Part shown: positions 56,561-64,000 of the stretch, piece by piece
Layout: every line of letters begins with the position of its first letter
Position numbering within the stretch: position 1 is the stretch's first letter
Source of the DNA: Uliginosibacterium flavum
GTDB lineage: Bacteria; Pseudomonadota; Gammaproteobacteria; Burkholderiales; Rhodocyclaceae
Direction: 5' to 3'
Length of the DNA stretch: 64,000 nt
Assembly (NCBI RefSeq): GCF_040566545.1
Contig: NZ_JBEWZI010000008.1
Coordinates: forward strand, 1-64,000
Position numbers and translations under genes: made by a program
Notes under the pieces: model-generated
The model's input: only the letters and a program-made list of their open reading frames with translations
Databases searched by the model: none
Told to the model about the DNA's origin: nothing

Positions 56561-58273
56561 TTACTTGAGCGGCGAGTTCTTGCGTTCGCGACCGTACCTT
56601 TCAATTTCCTTGTACGGAACGGTCATGGATTTCCCTTTATTCACGTCGACCAGCGTGACGCGGTCGGTACAGGAATAGCAGGGGTCGATACTAGCCACGA
56701 TCAGCGGAGCGTCAGAAATCGTGTTACCACGGAGCATGTAGCGCAATGGCGGCCAGTTGGCATAGGTCGGCGCACGACAGCGCCAACGGTACAGTTTCTG
56801 GTTGTCGCCGATCATGCTCCAGTGGATGTCTTCGCCGCGCGGCGCTTCGGCATAACCCAGAGCAAAGGCGTGCGGGCGATAGGCAAAACCTTCGACCAGA
56901 ATTGGACCTTCCGGCATGTTGTTCAGCACGTGCTCGATAATGTTCAGCGAATCGTAGAACTCTTTCACGCGAATCAGAACCCGCGAGAGCACGTCACAGC
57001 CATCCATCACGTGCAGATCGAAGGGCAGATCTGCGTAGGCGGCGTAGGGGTGATCCCGGCGAATATCGCGGGCAAAACCACTGGCACGAATCAGGGGGCC
57101 GACCGGGCTGAAATCGCGCGCAATCTTGGGGTCGAGACGACCGACGCCTTGCGTGCGCTGCTTCAGATTCGGGGTTTCCAGCAGCATCTCGACCAGCGGA
57201 GTCACTTCTGCACGCAGCTCGGCAATCAGTTTCAGTGTCTTGGTACGCTGATCCTTGAGGATGTCGCGGCGCACGCCTCCGATCAGATTCATGCCGTAGG
57301 TCTTGCGCGCACCGGTCAGCAATTCGGCCATGGTCATGGCCTTTTCGCGTATCCGGAAGAACTGCATGAAGCCCGTGTCGAAGCCCACGAAATGACTGGC
57401 CAACCCAATGTTCAGCAGATGGCTATGCAGACGTTCGACTTCAAGGAAAACACTTCGGATCGCCTGCGCGCGCGGCGGCACGACAATTCCAAGCGCATTT
57501 TCAACAGAAGTGGCGTAGGCCACGCTGTGGGTGAAGCCGCAGATGCCGCACACACGGTCGGCCAAGAAAGTGACTTCGTCGTAGCCCATGCGGGTCTCGG
57601 CGAGCTTTTCCATGCCGCGGTGCACGTAGAACATGCGGTAATCGGCATCGACAATATCTTCACCATCCACGAAGAGACGGAAATGGCCCGGCTCGTCAGA
57701 TGTGATGTGCAGCGGCCCCAGAGGCACCACGCGGCTCTCGCCACCATCATTGACGAACTGGTAGGTCTCGGTATCGGACGTCGGCGCAGGACGCTGGTTA
57801 TAGGCCATCGTATCCTTGCGCAGCGGATGCAAATCCTCAGGCCAGTCATCCGGCAGCACAAGGCGGCGCTCGTCCGGCAAGCCGACCGCACGCAGGCCAT
57901 ACATGTCGCGCACTTCGCGCTCGCCCCAGACCGCCGCCGGCACCTTCGGCGTAACCGAGGGATACTCCTGCGCGACGGCATCGACCAGCACTTTCACGAT
58001 CACCCAGCTCTTGACGATGCCTTCCATCGAAAGCACGTAATAGACCGCGAAGTGACCATTCAAAGGACGTTCGTCATTGCCGAACAGTACTGACAGCCAG
58101 CCACCCTGATCGTAATACAGCCACGCCACCACATCCGGCAGGGAATTGGGTTTAACCGTGACCGTCACCTGGTCAGCGGTTTGCCATTCTTCATCAATGA
58201 CCGCCGAGGGAAACTTTTCTCTCAGTCCGGCGATGTAATTTCGCCCAATTCTGGATTGATCCGATACGAACAT
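56561..58273 (-). CDS. hyfG: Hydrogenase-4 large subunit HyfG
   Basis: A 570-aa fusion of a NuoC-like domain (about residues 1-170) and the NuoD-like catalytic subunit. Nickel ligand pairs are both present: CGICGFTHS and DPCYSC. The C-terminus TDRVTLVDVNKGKS...RYGRERKNSPLK closely resembles the HycE tail that HycI removes, with cleavage expected after TDR. This marks it as a proton-reducing hydrogenase rather than a complex I subunit. Confidence 0.96.
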   Translation of the reverse strand: MFVSDQSRIGRNYIAGLREKFPSAVIDEEWQTADQVTVTVKPNSLPDVVAWLYYDQGGWLSVLFGNDERPLNGHFAVYYVLSMEGIVKSWVIVKVLVDAVAQEYPSVTPKVPAAVWGEREVRDMYGLRAVGLPDERRLVLPDDWPEDLHPLRKDTMAYNQRPAPTSDTETYQFVNDGGESRVVPLGPLHITSDEPGHFRLFVDGEDIVDADYRMFYVHRGMEKLAETRMGYDEVTFLADRVCGICGFTHSVAYATSVENALGIVVPPRAQAIRSVFLEVERLHSHLLNIGLASHFVGFDTGFMQFFRIREKAMTMAELLTGARKTYGMNLIGGVRRDILKDQRTKTLKLIAELRAEVTPLVEMLLETPNLKQRTQGVGRLDPKIARDFSPVGPLIRASGFARDIRRDHPYAAYADLPFDLHVMDGCDVLSRVLIRVKEFYDSLNIIEHVLNNMPEGPILVEGFAYRPHAFALGYAEAPRGEDIHWSMIGDNQKLYRWRCRAPTYANWPPLRYMLRGNTISDAPLIVASIDPCYSCTDRVTLVDVNKGKSMTVPYKEIERYGRERKNSPLK

Positions 58274-58306
58274 TTCTTGTCGTCTCCTCGCCTGCGATGG
58301 CGCTAA

Positions 58307-59872
58307 TCAATTAGCCGCTGCGGGCAGCACGGCTTCCGGCGCAAGCGCCTGGACCGGCATTTCTGGTTTCATTTCATCGCTGCCAATCAGTACCACTTTG
58401 GCCGCACTATCGAGCAATCTCACAACGGGCTCCGGCGCGCGAATCCCCATGACCAGCATCAGTGCCAACAGGATGACCATTGGTGCCAAGGTCAGCACCC
58501 CGGCTTCGCCCTTCTTCACGTTGTCAGGTGCCGGGCCGAATACCGTACTCGCCACCATGCGCACCAGCCCCGCCAGCACCACAGTCAGCAGCAACAGCAA
58601 GACCACCATGAGCAGCACATGGCCGCCCTTGATGCCGGCTGTAATCACCATGAATTCGCTGACAAACACATTGAAGGGTGGCACGCCGCCTAGCGCCAGA
58701 GCACCGGCCGTCAGCATCACGCCGGTCAGCGGAGCCGTCTTGAGCACGCCCTTCACGGTATCCATGTTTGGCGTGCCGTACTTCAGCAGCACGTTGCCCG
58801 AGCCACAGAACAACAAAGCCTTGGCAAGGCTGTGATTCACCGTATGGAATAGAGCAGCCAACACGCCGAGCGGGCCGCCGATGCCGAACGCCAGCGCGAT
58901 CAGCCCCATGTTTTCGACGCTGGAGTAGGCCAGCAGACGCTTCATGTCGCGCTGCACGATGATGAAAAAAGCCGCCACCGTGATCGACATCAGACCAAAC
59001 ACCAACAGCAACATCTGCGGAAACGCCGGGCCAATGGTTTTGGACACGATCATGTAGAAGCGCACCACGATCAGCATTGCGCAGTTGAGCAACACAGCCG
59101 ACAGCAGCGCGCTGACCGGACTGGGCGCTTCGGAGTGAGCATCCGGCAGCCAGGCATGCATCGGGAACAGGCCCGCCTTGGTGCCGAAGCCGATCAACAC
59201 GAACACGAAGGCCAGCTTCATGAGCGTAGGATCAAGAGACTTGGCCTGCGCCAGCAGTACCGTCCAGTAAGCCGCATCGCCGCTTTGCGGCAGAATGCTG
59301 ACCGCGTTGGAGTACACCAGCACCACGCCATACAGGCCGAAAGCCACGCCAACCGTACAGATAATGACGTATTTCCAAGCCGCTTCCAGCGACGAAGGCT
59401 TGCCGTAGAAACCGACCAGAAATACCGAGCCCAGCGTCGTCGCCTCAATTGCCACCCACATCATGATGATGTTGTTGGCCGTCGCAGCCAGCAACATGGT
59501 GAAAATGAACAGATTGAAAATGCCGTAGTAGCTACACAGCTTTTTGGCGTCCAGCTCACCGTGCTCGAACTCGTGGTTCATGTAGCCAATCGAGTACAGC
59601 CCGGTCAGGAAACCGACGATACCGATCAAAGCCAGAAAGACCGCCCCCAGCGCATCCACATAGACCCAGTCGTGCAGCGCCGACAAGGACCCTTGCGTCA
59701 GCACCTGCCCCACGACAAACAGCGAGAGCAGCAGCAACAAGGCAATCCCGACGCCATGAATCAGAGTCACCAGAGGGCGCGCAGCGGATCCAGTCCAGCG
59801 CGCGGCGAACGCCAGCAGCGCGGTCACAAAGGGAATCAGCAGAAGAGTGGAAAGAAGTTCCATGGGAATCAT
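58307..59872 (-). CDS. hyfF: Hydrogenase-4 antiporter-like subunit HyfF
   Basis: A 521-aa NuoL/M/N-like membrane protein with about 14 helices and the core pattern GTKAGLFPMHAWLPDAHSEA with its Lys. Further helices carry RDMKRLLAYSSVENMGLI and FHTVNHSLAKALLF. Length matches E. coli HyfF. It probably moves protons or sodium in step with hydrogen evolution. It is 4 nt after hyfE and 33 nt before hyfG. Confidence 0.94.
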   Translation of the reverse strand: MIPMELLSTLLLIPFVTALLAFAARWTGSAARPLVTLIHGVGIALLLLLSLFVVGQVLTQGSLSALHDWVYVDALGAVFLALIGIVGFLTGLYSIGYMNHEFEHGELDAKKLCSYYGIFNLFIFTMLLAATANNIIMMWVAIEATTLGSVFLVGFYGKPSSLEAAWKYVIICTVGVAFGLYGVVLVYSNAVSILPQSGDAAYWTVLLAQAKSLDPTLMKLAFVFVLIGFGTKAGLFPMHAWLPDAHSEAPSPVSALLSAVLLNCAMLIVVRFYMIVSKTIGPAFPQMLLLVFGLMSITVAAFFIIVQRDMKRLLAYSSVENMGLIALAFGIGGPLGVLAALFHTVNHSLAKALLFCGSGNVLLKYGTPNMDTVKGVLKTAPLTGVMLTAGALALGGVPPFNVFVSEFMVITAGIKGGHVLLMVVLLLLLTVVLAGLVRMVASTVFGPAPDNVKKGEAGVLTLAPMVILLALMLVMGIRAPEPVVRLLDSAAKVVLIGSDEMKPEMPVQALAPEAVLPAAAN

Positions 59873-59876
59873 GTTG

Positions 59877-60527
59877 TCAGCCCTTCAAGGCCGTGAGTTG
59901 CCTCACGTCAAGCGTGTGCAGCGTATGGTGAATTTTTCTGGCCAGCACGACCATGATGAGCACCGCAAAGACCGCATCCGTCGCGATGCCGACCTCGACC
60001 AGCTCCGGCGCCTTGTAGGCGAGCAAGGCCAGAGTCAGGTGCGCGCCGTTCTCCATCAGGCAGTAACCGAAGATCTGCTTGAGGATGTTGCGCTGACTCA
60101 CGATGCAGACCAGCCCGAGCATGAAGTGCCCCAGCGACACGCCCAACGCGGGTTTGAGTTGCGCCACCACCGCCAGCTGCACCGAGGAAACGGCATAGCA
60201 GGACAAGCCCACAATCACCGCCGCGACCATGACCAGCCAGGCCGGACTCAACACCCCCGGCAAGTCTTCGGTTTCCGGCAATGAGCCCAATGCGCGCAGC
60301 ATGATCAGTGGCACCAGCACCACCTTGGTGATGAACGCCGAGGCACCCCACCAGTAAAGCTCGTGCGCACCGTGCGAGACCGCCAGCGCCAGGAAAATCA
60401 GCACCAGCACCATGGACTGCAAGGCATACAACTTGGCGGCCTGCCGCGTGCTGCGGGCACCGGTCACCAGCAGCGAGGTAACGATCAGCAAGCCCGCCAG
60501 CGAATTGACTATCAACGTTCCATTCAT
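59877..60527 (-). CDS. hyfE: Hydrogenase-4 membrane subunit HyfE
   Basis: A 216-aa membrane protein, the same length as I recall for E. coli HyfE. The C-terminal part has NuoK-like helices, with Glu in GYCLMENGAHLTL. The ATG at 60527 has AAGGGA 6 nt upstream; a frame 11 codons longer is rejected. HyfE is found in Hyf-type but not Hyc-type operons, so it helps to classify this complex. Confidence 0.93.
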   Translation of the reverse strand: MNGTLIVNSLAGLLIVTSLLVTGARSTRQAAKLYALQSMVLVLIFLALAVSHGAHELYWWGASAFITKVVLVPLIMLRALGSLPETEDLPGVLSPAWLVMVAAVIVGLSCYAVSSVQLAVVAQLKPALGVSLGHFMLGLVCIVSQRNILKQIFGYCLMENGAHLTLALLAYKAPELVEVGIATDAVFAVLIMVVLARKIHHTLHTLDVRQLTALKG

Positions 60528-60537
60528 GACGAATCCC

Positions 60538-61977
60538 TTATCCGAGCCAGGAAGCAGCAATGAAGCTTGAGGCGACGCACATGACGATCAGCACGCTCAA
60601 CACAAGCTGGATTGCCAGCGGAACCGGTGCGGCATTTGCCACCGCCTCAGACGCCTCACCGGGAGTTGTTTCACCGAACCAGCGCAGGAACCAGGCGAAA
60701 CTTGCCACCGATTCCAGCAAGGCCAGCACTACGAAAGGCAAGAGCAGCAGATGCTCACTGGACAACTGGAAGCCCGCCGTAAAAATCGGGAACTTGCTGA
60801 AAAACCCGTTGAAGGGCGGCACCCCGGTAATGGAGAGCGCCGCGATGCAGAAACCGATTCCCAGCAAAGGCATGTGACGCAGCAAGCCACGCACCGAAGG
60901 CAACATGCGGGTGCCGCAGGAATAGCTGAGCGCACCTGCCACAAGGAAGAACAGGCTCTTGGCAAAGGCATGATTGAAAATGTGCGCGACGCCGCCGTTG
61001 AAGGCCATCTTCGAACCAAAGATCGACAGCGATAAGGCCATGAAAATCAGCGACAACTGCGTCATCGTCGAATACGCCAGCAGACGCTTCATGTCTTTCT
61101 GCGGCAGATACATCAGGAAACCATAGATCATCGTGATCACGGCCATGATCGTGCCGATCCAGCCGATCACTTCGGGTACCGTCCCGGCCGAGAAAATGGC
61201 GCGAGCGAAGATATAGACGCCCACCTTGACCATCGAAGCGGCATGCAGATACGCGGAGATCGGTGTCGGGGCTTCCATCGCATCAGGCAGCCAGGCGTGC
61301 AAGGGCAATTGCGCCGACTTACCCCAAGCCGCAACCAGAATACCGAGGAACACGGCAATCTTGGCGCCCTCGCCCAGATTGGCCAGCGAGCTCAGCGCGA
61401 AGGTGCCTGTCTCCATGAACAGCCAGGCCGCCGCGAAGTAGAGCCCGATCGAGGCGATGTGAGTGATCAGCAACGCCTTGAGGGCCGACTTCAGCGCCTT
61501 GGGTTTCTCGTAATAACCGATCAGCCCCCAGGAGCAGGCGCCTGTGATTTCAAAGAATATCAATTGCCCGACGATGGTCGATGACAACACCAGGCCGGCC
61601 ATCGCGCCGATGAACAACAGCAGGAAGGCGTAATAACGCGGCCGCCCCTCGTGAGGATGCTCGCGATTGCCCGAGCTGAGATAGGCCGTGGAATACACGA
61701 GAACCAGAAGCCCCAGCACGACCACGGCAAGCGCCACCAGCACGCTGATCCGGTCGACAGTCAGCCCCATCAGCAGCGTACTACCGTAAGACAGCAAGTC
61801 GAATGAACTGGCCAGCTTGTCGGCTTGATTGAAATCGATAGCCAGCTTGATTACGCAAGCCGATGCCAGCGCGCCAAACAGCAAGGCGACCCACTTCGCT
61901 ACCCGTTGCGGGCAGAGCGCCGTGATGGCCGCGCCAGCAAAGGGCAACAGGATGATCGCGAGTGCAATGTTCTCCAT
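60538..61977 (-). CDS. hyfD: Hydrogenase-4 antiporter-like subunit HyfD
   Basis: A 479-aa NuoL/M/N-like subunit. Helices include KSAQLPLHAWLPDAMEAPTP with the conserved Lys, QKDMKRLLAYSTMTQLSLIF and FNHAFAKSLFFL. The ATG at 61977 gives the length of E. coli HyfD; the frame to 62025 is longer but overlaps hyfC. Together with HyfB and HyfF it gives three ion-pumping-type subunits, like an expanded complex I arm. Confidence 0.94.
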   Translation of the reverse strand: MENIALAIILLPFAGAAITALCPQRVAKWVALLFGALASACVIKLAIDFNQADKLASSFDLLSYGSTLLMGLTVDRISVLVALAVVVLGLLVLVYSTAYLSSGNREHPHEGRPRYYAFLLLFIGAMAGLVLSSTIVGQLIFFEITGACSWGLIGYYEKPKALKSALKALLITHIASIGLYFAAAWLFMETGTFALSSLANLGEGAKIAVFLGILVAAWGKSAQLPLHAWLPDAMEAPTPISAYLHAASMVKVGVYIFARAIFSAGTVPEVIGWIGTIMAVITMIYGFLMYLPQKDMKRLLAYSTMTQLSLIFMALSLSIFGSKMAFNGGVAHIFNHAFAKSLFFLVAGALSYSCGTRMLPSVRGLLRHMPLLGIGFCIAALSITGVPPFNGFFSKFPIFTAGFQLSSEHLLLLPFVVLALLESVASFAWFLRWFGETTPGEASEAVANAAPVPLAIQLVLSVLIVMCVASSFIAASWLG

Positions 61978-61984
61978 GATCTTG

Positions 61985-62923
61985 TCAGAGCCCCGTGAGA
62001 TAGAACATAAACGCCAGCACGGCAAAGCCGAAGCCGATCCAGGTCACACGTGAAGTCAGCAGGAAGCGCCCACGCGCCATGCTGTTCTCGATCAGTCCGG
62101 CCGCCACGAAAATGACCAGCAGCTTCAGCGGCAGGATCACTGCCGCCATCAGAAACGACAGGCCGCTCAGCGTTTCCAGAATGCCGAAGGGCAGGAATAC
62201 GCCAATCAGGAACTGCGCCAGCACGATCTTCTTGAGGCCCAAGCCAAGTTTCAGCACCGCCAGCGACGACCCCGAATACTCCGTCAGCGGTCCTTCCTGA
62301 AGCTCCTGCTCGGCTTCGGCCATGTCGAAAGGCAGCTTGCCCATCTCGATGAACACACTGAAGGCAAACGCCGCCAGCGCCAGCAGGATCGCCATCGGTG
62401 CCTGCAGATAGCCGCCGGCAATCGAAGCACTGATACTGCCCAGATTGGTACTGCCTTCGACCAGCGCCACCACCACCAGCGACAGGATCATGGTCGGCTC
62501 GACCAGCACGCCCATCGTCAGCTCGCGGCTCGCGCCAATGCCGGCAAACGAGCTGCCGGAATCCAGGCCCGAGAGCGCAAAGAAAAACCGCGCCAGAGCA
62601 AAGACATACGCGAAGGTAATCAGATCGGCGATCGCACCCACCGGCGAGTGACGCGTGAATACCGGCAAGGCCATCGCCAACAGCAACATGGAACTGATCA
62701 CGACATAAGGCGTCACCTGAAACACAAATCCGGCTGACGCAGGCGCCACGTCCTGACGCTTCAGCAGCTTGATGATGTCGCGATAATCCTGCAGCACGCC
62801 GGGACCACGGCGGGAATGCATGCGGGCGCGAATCATCCGCGAAACACCGGTCATCAGCGGCGCGATGGCCAGCAGCACCAGTGCTTGCAGGATGGCGAGG
62901 AACAACATATCGAAACTCGGCAT
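61985..62923 (-). CDS. hyfC: Hydrogenase-4 NuoH-like subunit HyfC
   Basis: A 312-aa NuoH/HycD-like membrane protein with about eight helices. Patterns are RARMHSRRGPGVLQDYRDI and FIEMGKLPFDMAEAEQELQE (loop of conserved acidic residues). It anchors the hydrogenase module to the membrane arm. It ends 7 nt before hyfD and starts 9 nt after hyfB. Confidence 0.95.
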   Translation of the reverse strand: MPSFDMLFLAILQALVLLAIAPLMTGVSRMIRARMHSRRGPGVLQDYRDIIKLLKRQDVAPASAGFVFQVTPYVVISSMLLLAMALPVFTRHSPVGAIADLITFAYVFALARFFFALSGLDSGSSFAGIGASRELTMGVLVEPTMILSLVVVALVEGSTNLGSISASIAGGYLQAPMAILLALAAFAFSVFIEMGKLPFDMAEAEQELQEGPLTEYSGSSLAVLKLGLGLKKIVLAQFLIGVFLPFGILETLSGLSFLMAAVILPLKLLVIFVAAGLIENSMARGRFLLTSRVTWIGFGFAVLAFMFYLTGL

Positions 62924-62932
62924 GACTGGCTC

Positions 62933-64000
62933 CTAGACCGCAATGAGAAGAAGGACGACCAGCGTCACGACGACATAGAGGCAGTAGATGCGGAAGTCGC
63001 CATGCTGCAGCCACTGCACCTTGCCCCCGATCCACTGCACCAGATCCACGATGCGATTGACCACCCTTGCATCCCAGACCGGCTCAAGACGCGTCGCCGC
63101 ATCAATCGTCCATTGCAGCGAACGCTGCGCAGCACGTGAGGGATCAAGGATTTCACGCAGGCGATACAGCGGCGCAAACATCACACCCATCGGCTGGGTA
63201 AAGCCATGTGAAGACGCCGTCATGATCTGTTCCTGCGCATAGCCGCAAGCCCAGGCATCGCCGCCATGCCGACGTGCCAGACGTGCGCCCTTGAGCCCGG
63301 CCACCAGCAACAACGGCAAGACCGGAATCGCGAGCAGCAGCAAGGCCAGCAGCGGCGTGGACAACAGCGCTTGCTGCGGATTGCCGGGGAACACCGAGAC
63401 GCCTTGTGCGACGACTGGCACAACTCCATTTATCAAAGAATTCGCCACGCCCGCCATCACCGGAGCCACCAGCGGCGCACCGACACCGAGCGCCACAATC
63501 AGCAGCGCCAGCAAGGCCATGGCCGCCACCATCGGTAGCGGAGCTTCTTTCGCGTGATCAGCATGCTCGCTGCGCGGCAGACCGGAGAAACTCAGACCAT
63601 AAGCCTTGACGAAACACATCGCCGCCAGCGCACCGGTAATCGCCAGCATCACCATGCCCACCGGCCCGGCCATGCGCACGGCGACGTCAGAGCCCGAAGA
63701 ACCCATCGAGAACAAGGCCTGATAGGTAAACCACTCGCTGACGAAACCATTCAGCGGCGGCAAGGCCGAGATTGCCATCGCGCCGACCAGGAAAGCGCCT
63801 GCCGTCCAGGGCATGCGCGTCGCCAGTCCGCCCAGTTTGTCCATGTCCTTGGTATGCGTGCGATACAGGATGGAGCCTGCGCCCAGGAACAACAAGCCCT
63901 TGAAAACCGCGTGATTGAGCAGATGATAGAAGCCAGCCAGCAAGCCCACCACCGCAAGCGCCGTGTTGTGCGTGGCCAGCCCGATCATGCCAGCACCGAC
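62933..64000 (-). CDS. hyfB: Hydrogenase-4 antiporter-like subunit HyfB, partial
   Basis: The C-terminal part (about 355 residues) of a NuoL-like subunit; the frame is open to the window edge. Seen are NHAVFKGLLFLGAGSI, ALPPLNGFVSEWFTYQALFS and a long C-terminal segment with LEPVWDARVVNRIVDLVQWI. E. coli HyfB is about 670 aa, so roughly half is missing. An apparent start at 63988 is internal to the gene. hyfA and any regulator would lie beyond the window. Confidence 0.92.
   Translation of the reverse strand, partial: VGAGMIGLATHNTALAVVGLLAGFYHLLNHAVFKGLLFLGAGSILYRTHTKDMDKLGGLATRMPWTAGAFLVGAMAISALPPLNGFVSEWFTYQALFSMGSSGSDVAVRMAGPVGMVMLAITGALAAMCFVKAYGLSFSGLPRSEHADHAKEAPLPMVAAMALLALLIVALGVGAPLVAPVMAGVANSLINGVVPVVAQGVSVFPGNPQQALLSTPLLALLLLAIPVLPLLLVAGLKGARLARRHGGDAWACGYAQEQIMTASSHGFTQPMGVMFAPLYRLREILDPSRAAQRSLQWTIDAATRLEPVWDARVVNRIVDLVQWIGGKVQWLQHGDFRIYCLYVVVTLVVLLLIAV

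Overview
The window looks like chromosomal DNA of a GC-rich, flagellated, Gram-negative betaproteobacterium, probably close to the Rhodocyclales. The evidence is a beta-type ParC, FliOPQR beside a chemotaxis cluster, a TctC-family periplasmic binding protein, MinCDE and REP-like palindromes. The exact taxon is inference. Many genes on both strands are core genes in compact operons with 4-nt overlaps.

Layout. 1-1335: a gene for a HEPN-like/zinc-ribbon protein of lower GC, then a repeat-rich gap. 1336-4530 (minus): a methyltransferase and parC, separated by a 32-bp perfect inverted repeat. 5111-7526 (plus): fliO, fliP, fliQ, fliR. 7636-16967 (minus): a chemotaxis operon transcribed mcp, cheY, STAS, cheA, mcp, cheW, cheR, cheB, then a REC-EAL phosphodiesterase. 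17217-19112 (plus): minCDE. 19651-25210 (plus): a TctC-like binding protein, a CHASE/PAS hybrid kinase and a REC-kinase, each overlapping the next by 4 nt. 25419-27452: a membrane diguanylate cyclase, a small lipoprotein and a TpbA-like periplasmic phosphatase. 27627-31719: a VWA lipoprotein, an ECF sigma factor and a membrane protein that may be its anti-sigma factor. 31996-39574: small hypotheticals, dbpA, a tgpA-like transglutaminase, mltB and an alpha/beta hydrolase.

39638-47329 is a compact integrated element of about 7.6 kb. It lies between two identical 89-bp copies of a tRNA-His gene. It carries a tyrosine recombinase, a small HTH protein, a 914-aa primase-helicase, three unrecognised small ORFs, a GTG-started HTH protein and a convergent excisionase-like gene. 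Inverted 16-bp motifs inside both ends look like recombinase arm sites. No capsid, conjugation or known defence genes are visible. This is the best candidate in the window for an undescribed system: a minimal satellite or integrative element.

The tRNA-Pro, tRNA-Arg and tRNA-His cluster follows. Next come two DUF2892 proteins and an RND efflux pump with its adaptor. A divergent ArsR repressor faces them, with a palindrome placed between the -35 and -10 of the pump promoter. A DUF4010 membrane protein comes next. The right end (54353-64000, minus) is a hydrogenase-4-type (group 4 [NiFe]) operon, hyfBCDEFGHI plus hycH/hyfJ and hycI, and hyfB runs off the window. Retained Cys ligands and a HycE-like C-terminal tail on the large subunit indicate a real, protease-matured hydrogenase rather than a complex I relative.

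The gaps between genes are rich in short repeats: two related long inverted repeats near the left end, REP-like hairpins (one translated inside a gene), a roughly 200-bp dispersed element in at least two copies with a fragment of a third, and heptanucleotide arrays (cttgcga/tcgcaag) at five places.
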